From assembly GCA_009193035.1 (NCBI GenBank), contig SWDT01000013.1:62001-126000 (forward strand): a stretch of DNA of 64,000 nt, given 5' to 3'. The notes below the pieces were generated by a model. That model searched no databases, was not told the origin of the DNA, and saw only the letters and a program-made list of their open reading frames with translations. Made by a program: the position numbers and the translations under genes. The DNA comes from Halicephalobus mephisto. Lineage: Eukaryota; Nematoda; Chromadorea; Rhabditida; Panagrolaimidae. Positions 58,994 to 64,000 of the stretch are shown piece after piece. Positions within the stretch are counted from its first letter, which is position 1; each line of letters opens with the position of its first letter.

Positions 58994-61900
58994 ATGTCTG
59001 GAGAACGCTGGAAAGTGAAAGAACTCCGCGATTTCGAAACTGAGGTTCAGAAGAAATGGGAAGAAGCTAAAGTTTTCGAACAAGACTACGAAGAAGCCTC
59101 GAAGTGAGTTACTTTACAACATTACTCGTTTAGCCTAACCTTTCAGAGATGTCCCTCATTATTTGGTTACCTTCCCCTTTCCATATATGAATGGACGGCT
59201 TCATTTGGGCCATACGTTTTCTCTATCCAAATGCGAGGTAGGCCTTTTACGATATATGAAAATTCAGCTTTACCCTTGCAGTTTGCTGCTCGATTCAACC
59301 GAATGGATGGGAAACGTGTATTGTTTCCTTTTGCATTTCACTGCACTGGAATGCCAATCAAGGCTTGTGCTGATAAACTAGCAAGAGAAATAGAACAATT
59401 TGGATTCCCTCCTCACTTCCCAGTTGTCGAAGAAGCCGTTGTTGAGAAGAAAGACGAACTGGAAGAACTTATGAAAGACAAGAGCAAAGCGAAGAAAACC
59501 AAAGCTGCTCAGAAGTCTGGAGGTGCCAAATACCAATGGCACATTATGCAATCTCTTGGACTATCGGATGATGAAATCAAGAAGTTTGCAGATCCAATGC
59601 ACTGGTTGAGTTATTTCCCTCCACATTGCAAAGCTGATTGTCAATTGATGGGTTTGAGTGTCGATTGGCGTCGTTCGTTCATCACTACGGATGTCAACCC
59701 ATATTTTGATTCCTTCGTTCGCTGGCAATTCAGAATCTTGAAAGAAGCCCAGTACATTGACTTTGGAAAGAGATACACAATCTACTCGCCTGCTGATAAA
59801 CAGCCTTGCATGGATCATGATCGAGCTTCTGGGGAAGGAGTTGGTCCTCAAGAGTACACTTTGATCAAATTAAAGGTTCTGGATCCAAAACCGAAGATTG
59901 TCGCTCACTTGACGAAGCCAATTTTCCTTGTTGCTGCTACTCTTCGTCCAGAAACAATGTATGGTCAGACTAATTGCTACCTTCATCCTGATATTAAGTA
60001 TTCCGCTTTCTATGTTGGTCAGAACGAAGAAGAAATCTTTGTTGCTACTGCCCGTTCCGCTCGTAATATGGCTTATCAAGATATGACCAAGGAGTTTGGA
60101 GTTGTCCACTTTGTTGAAGGACTTGAATCATTCAATGGAAGTGAGCTTCTAGGTGCTCCATTGAAAGCTCCTCTTGCAAGTTATGAGCGAGTTTATGCTT
60201 TACCTATGCTGACAATCAAGGATGACAAGGGAACTGGTGTAGTTACTTCTGTCCCATCTGATGCTCCTGATGACCTCGCTGCTCTTAATGACTTGAAAAA
60301 GAAGAAACCGTTGAGAGAAAAATATGGGATTACAGATGAAATGGTGTTGCCGTTTGAACCTGTTCCGATTATTGACATTCCTGGTTTGGGTAATTTGGCA
60401 GCTGTTCATATGATTGAAACTTTAAAAATTGGAAGTCAGAATGAGAAGGATAAATTGGAAGAAGCTAAGAAACAAGTTTATTTGAAAGGATTCTACGATG
60501 GAGTGATGTTGGTGGGTAATCATAAGGGTAAATCAACTGCTGATGTTAAGAAGTTGATTCAAAATGAGATGATTGCTTCTGGCGAAGCTGCGAAATATAC
60601 GGAACCTGAGAAGAAAATTATTTCTCGTTCTGGAGATGAATGTGTTGTTGCTTTGTGTGATCAATGGTACTTGAAATATGGAGATGATGACTGGAAAGCT
60701 CAAGCGAAAAAAGCTTTAGGAAAGATGGGGACGTATTTTGATGAAGTTCGTACTAATTTGGATAGAACGATTGATTGGCTTCATGAATATGCTTGTTCGC
60801 GTTCCTTTGGTCTTGGTACAAAGTTGCCTTGGGATGAACAGTATTTGATTGAATCGCTTTCGGATTCTACTATTTATAATGCTTATTACACCGTTTCTCA
60901 TCTTATTCAAGGATCAGTGGATGGAAGGACAGTTGGTCCTATGGGAATTAAACCAGAAGAATTTAATGATGCTGTATGGGATTATATTTTCCGTTTGAAA
61001 CCATATGATTCAACGGCAATGAATGGAATTGAGGAATCCAAGCTTGCTAAACTTCGTGCTGAGTTTGAATATTGGTACCCTGTTAGCATGCGTTCTAGTG
61101 GAAAGGATTTAGTAACTAATCATTTGACTTATATGATTTTTAATCATGTGGCTGTTTGGAAGGATCGTCCAGAAATGTGGCCGTTGTCTTTCCGTGCTAA
61201 TGGTCATTTGTTGTTGAATAATGAAAAAATGTCTAAGAGCACTGGAAACTTTATGACGTTGACGGAAGCTGTTGAGAAATTCTCTTCTGATGCTATGCGC
61301 TTAACTTTGGCAGATGCAGGTGATGGACTTGAGGATGCGAATTTCTTGGTAGATAATGCTGAATCTAATTGTGTTCGTCTCCATAACTTGTATGCATGGT
61401 GTAAGGAAATTCTAAAAAGTATTGAAGATGGTGAATTACGTTCTTCATCTGAAGAAATCTTGCCAGATAAGCTTTTCAAAAATCAAATGGCTGATTTGAT
61501 CCGAACTGCTTATAATCATTATGAGACTACGATGTACCATGATGCTGTTGTGACTGCTTTCTTTAGCTTTACTATTGCCCGTGATTCTTATCGTGAACTT
61601 TGTGGAGGTGACAAACAAATGCGTGCTGATCTAGTCAAAGAATTTATTCGAAATCAAATTCTTATCCTTTCTCCGGTATGTCCTCATATTTGTGAAAAAA
61701 TCTGGTCAATGCTTGGCAATGAATCCTTTATTGTTAATGAACCATGGCCAGTTGTTCAAGAAGCTGATCCTGTTCTTCTTGATGTAGCTCGTCATGTTGA
61801 GAAGTTTGCCCATTATTGTAGAACTCGTCTTCGTGATTACTTGAATCCAAAGAAAGGAAAGAAACCAGAACCTCCAACTGAAGCTACTATTCAATATGTC

Positions 61901-62312
61901 ACGAAATATCCAGCTTGGCAGAGGGAAATTTTGATTATTTTAAAACAAACTTATGAAGTGAGTTTGAGAATTTGTGAAACTTTTTATAAAATGATTTTAG
62001 GGCAACAATGGACAGTTTCCGGAGAATAAACAACTTGTGCAGATTTGTATGGCTAATCCTGAATGCAAGAAAGCTGCAAAGAAAGTTATGCCATTTGTGC
62101 AGTTTGTCAAGGATAATGTTGTTCGTGCTGGCCCTCATGCAATGGACCTAGCTCCTCTCTTTGATGAAGGATCTATTTATAATCAACTTTTGAATTACTT
62201 TACCTCTGCGTTGAATGTTTCTAAAGTGACAGTAGTCAATGTGGATGACACTGAGGATACTGCACTTCTCGACCGTGTTGCTCCTTTGGAACCTTGTTTG
62301 TCCTTCTCCTGA
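58994..62312 (+). CDS. lars-1: Cytosolic leucyl-tRNA synthetase
   Basis: Class Ia synthetase that charges tRNA-Leu in the cytosol. Exons are 58994-59103, 59147-59237, 59282-61957 and 62001-62312: 1062 residues, phases consistent, introns 43-44 nt. The HIGH motif reads HLGH (residues 56-59, in MNGRLHLGH) and the KMSKS motif lies at 716-720 ([10 protein letters not shown]). The CP1 editing domain shows [13 protein letters not shown] and the threonine-rich region; a lysine-rich insert (about 125-145) follows the HLGH segment, as in the archaeal/eukaryotic type. It is about 100 residues shorter than typical animal enzymes (near 1180), mostly at the C-terminus, which may be natural. The long third exon with an even codon pattern suggests high expression. 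Confidence 0.96.
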
Positions 62313-62362
62313 ATTGCTTGTTTTTAACTTGTTGAATTGGAGTAATTTATTTTATGATTAAG

Positions 62363-62368
62363 AATAAA
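62363..62368 (+). terminator. Polyadenylation signal of lars-1
   Basis: AATAAA 51 nt after the TGA at 62310-62312, in AT-rich 3' sequence. The FAM50 gene starts 390 nt after the lars-1 stop. Confidence 0.5.
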
Positions 62369-62701
62369 TTTTACTATCTAGAAATTGATATCAACTGTTT
62401 TGATGATGTGGATGGTTGTTTTTTTAAGATAATGAAATTAAAATTGTTTTAAGTTTTTAGTTTTAATAATTATTCTGTTTTCAAGAAATTTAAAAAGATT
62501 TTGGAAGTTTTTATGATATTTTGGTAGATTTTAATGGATTTTAGGTAATTATAAAAAAAATGAAAATAATGGGTTGGTTGATTGGCGATATGTGAACAAA
62601 TGACAATTGAAAGGTTTCCAACTTTTTTTTTCAAATTTAGTTTTATTGAGATTTTTGAAATTGATTCATATATCGTTTTTTATTTATATTTGTTTTCAAT
62701 T

Positions 62702-63879
62702 ATGTCTGCAGCAGATTTTGGACGATTGATTCATTTATCGAAGAAACGAGAACGTGCCAAGGAAGATGCCGAACAACAGATGCAGAAACTTGAAGAAGAA
62801 AAAAATAAAAGTAAATTATTTTTAAAATTTTTAATAATTATATATTTTAGTTACGGTTGAAATTAATGAAAAATTTACTTCTCATTCAGAAAAAAAAGAA
62901 GAAATTTTGAAAGGTTCGACGGTCGGATTGGTGACTTTGGGTGAAATGAAGCAAAAACACAAGGAAATTATGCAAGCTGGGTTAGTTCGATGTTATTTAT
63001 GAAATAAAATTGTGATTTTAGTGATGATGTGGTTACTGGAAAGAAAGACGAAAGAGAACGGGCTGCTAAAGAACAGAAAAAGAAGGAATCTGAACTTAAA
63101 CCTCAAGTATGTTTTTTATTTTTATTATTTTTCGATTATGTATTTTCTAGAAAAGAATATTGTCCTTCGATCCGGATGAAGAAGAGGACGAAGAACCCCC
63201 GCCGATTCCGAAGAAACGAGTTGGAATGGATCCGACTGTCGATACTTCCTTCTTGCCCGACAGAGAACGAGAATTAGAAACAATCAAGTAAGTTTTCGTT
63301 TTTATTATTTTGATTGTGATAAATTTTCACAGGAAAAAAGAGGAGTTAGTCAAGGAATGGCGTGAACTCCAAGAAAAAGAGAAAAATGACCAAATCAACG
63401 TGGCTTACTGCTACTGGGATGGATCAGGACATCGGAAGGACATGAAAGTTAAAAAAGGAGACACTATTTCTCAATTTCTCAGTCGTGCTTTAGAACTTCT
63501 CAGGAAGGAATTCGGCGAATTAAGAACAGCAAGTGTCGAAAGTCTCATGTTCATCAAGGAAGATTTGATTATTCCTCATTTTTATACGTAAGTTTAAATT
63601 TAAAATTGAACCCAGCATTTAATGTTGGTTTCTAGATTCCTAGACTTTATTGCAACGAAAACAATGGGCAAAACTGGTCCCCTCTGGCAATTTGACTGTG
63701 TTGGTGAAATCAGGGTGAAGCAAGACGCCGCTTTGGACGCCGGAGAAGCTCATCCAGTAAAAGTGGTTCTCAGAAGTTGGTACGAGAAGAACAAACACAT
63801 CTATCCGGCTTCTAGATGGGAAGCCTTCGTTCCCAAGAAGGAATACAAAAGGACTATCGATGATCTCTCGGATATTTGA
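62702..63879 (+). CDS. FAM50/XAP5 family nuclear protein
   Basis: Nuclear protein linked in other animals to spliceosome C-complex function. Exons are 62702-62810, 62851-62980, 63022-63106, 63151-63287, 63333-63587 and 63636-63879: 319 residues (human FAM50A 339), phases consistent and introns 40-48 nt. It starts with a charged coiled-coil-like region (KKRERAKEDAEQQMQKLEEE), has an acidic patch with PPPIPKKR (nuclear-localisation-like), then the conserved XAP5 domain: YWDGSGHRKDMKVKKGDTI, FLSRALELLRKEF, MFIKEDLIIPHFYTF, and the C-terminal HIYPASRWEAFVP. The start ATG is set by MSAADFGRLIHLSKKRE, which aligns with the family N-terminus. Same strand as lars-1, 390 nt downstream; co-transcription is possible but unproven. 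Confidence 0.94.
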
Positions 63880-64000
63880 GGTTTTTTATTTCACAGAAAA
63901 ACGTCTTTTTTGGTCCTTTGTTTTGACGGCATACTGTTACAATGAACCAATTTGGATTCCTTTGGAGGAACGAGTAAAATTTCCGAAGACATGCCGTGTT
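63880..64000. other. 3' flank of the FAM50 gene
   Basis: 121 nt to the window edge; contains TTTTTTGGTCCTTTG, like the GGTCC-containing repeat at 21.2 kb. No gene seen. Confidence 0.35.

Noticed and set aside
59561..61894. Minus-strand frames under lars-1
   Set aside because: Shadows of a strongly conserved plus-strand gene.
62312..62702. lars-1 and FAM50 gene as a nematode operon
   Set aside because: The 390-nt gap is long for a typical operon and no SL2-like element can be identified by eye; left open.

Overview
The window looks like nuclear DNA of a free-living rhabditid nematode. Genes are split by many introns, some only about 40 nt long. Acceptors are TTTTCAG or TTTTTAG, donors are mostly GTAAGT or GTGAGT, and noncoding DNA is very AT-rich. 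Gene content fits: three nematode-type neuropeptide GPCRs, a single MoeA protein, an NTH-type glycosylase and a GANA-type glycosidase. The species cannot be named from the sequence.

Layout. Positions 1-17.2 kb hold no convincing gene. They are AT-rich and packed with unrelated tandem arrays (units of 26, 40, 50, 51, 64, 146, 157 and 170 nt), plus one GC-rich minisatellite and a GC-rich island near 12.6-13.6 kb. At 17.2-24.8 kb an FMRFamide-receptor-like GPCR (+) and a second GPCR (-) converge. At 24.8-30.8 kb is a gene-free stretch with a tRNA-derived SINE-like element, tandem arrays and a TIR element. At 30.9-36.7 kb (-) lie an endonuclease III (nth-1) and a carnitine palmitoyltransferase. 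At 41.5-43.8 kb (+) is a third GPCR. At 44.8-48.3 kb (-) are an alpha-galactosidase/alpha-N-acetylgalactosaminidase (gana-1) and a mitochondrial carrier. At 49.1-53.6 kb (+) is a gephyrin/MoeA gene (moc-1), with coding-like exons upstream. At 54.7-58.1 kb (-) is a divergent actin-related protein. At 59.0-63.9 kb (+) are cytosolic leucyl-tRNA synthetase (lars-1) and a FAM50/XAP5 protein. All exon chains reported for these genes keep one open frame when joined by hand.

Functional grouping is loose. Three peptide-receptor-like GPCRs suggest neuromodulation. CPT and the SLC25 carrier both act at mitochondria. The other genes are housekeeping: DNA repair, molybdenum cofactor, translation, splicing-associated and lysosomal.

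The most unusual structure is a repeat family between 38.7 and 46.3 kb. A 48-nt hairpin (GGATAGTGTC ... GACACTATCC) recurs every 84 nt, in five separate clusters, two intergenic and three inside introns of two neighbouring genes. I do not recognise it as any described element. Other notable items are a 116-bp-arm inverted repeat in a GPCR intron, twin snapback MITEs at 54.3 kb, a related TIR element in the CPT and MoeA introns, and a recurring ATTGCCTnnGG motif in intergenic DNA.
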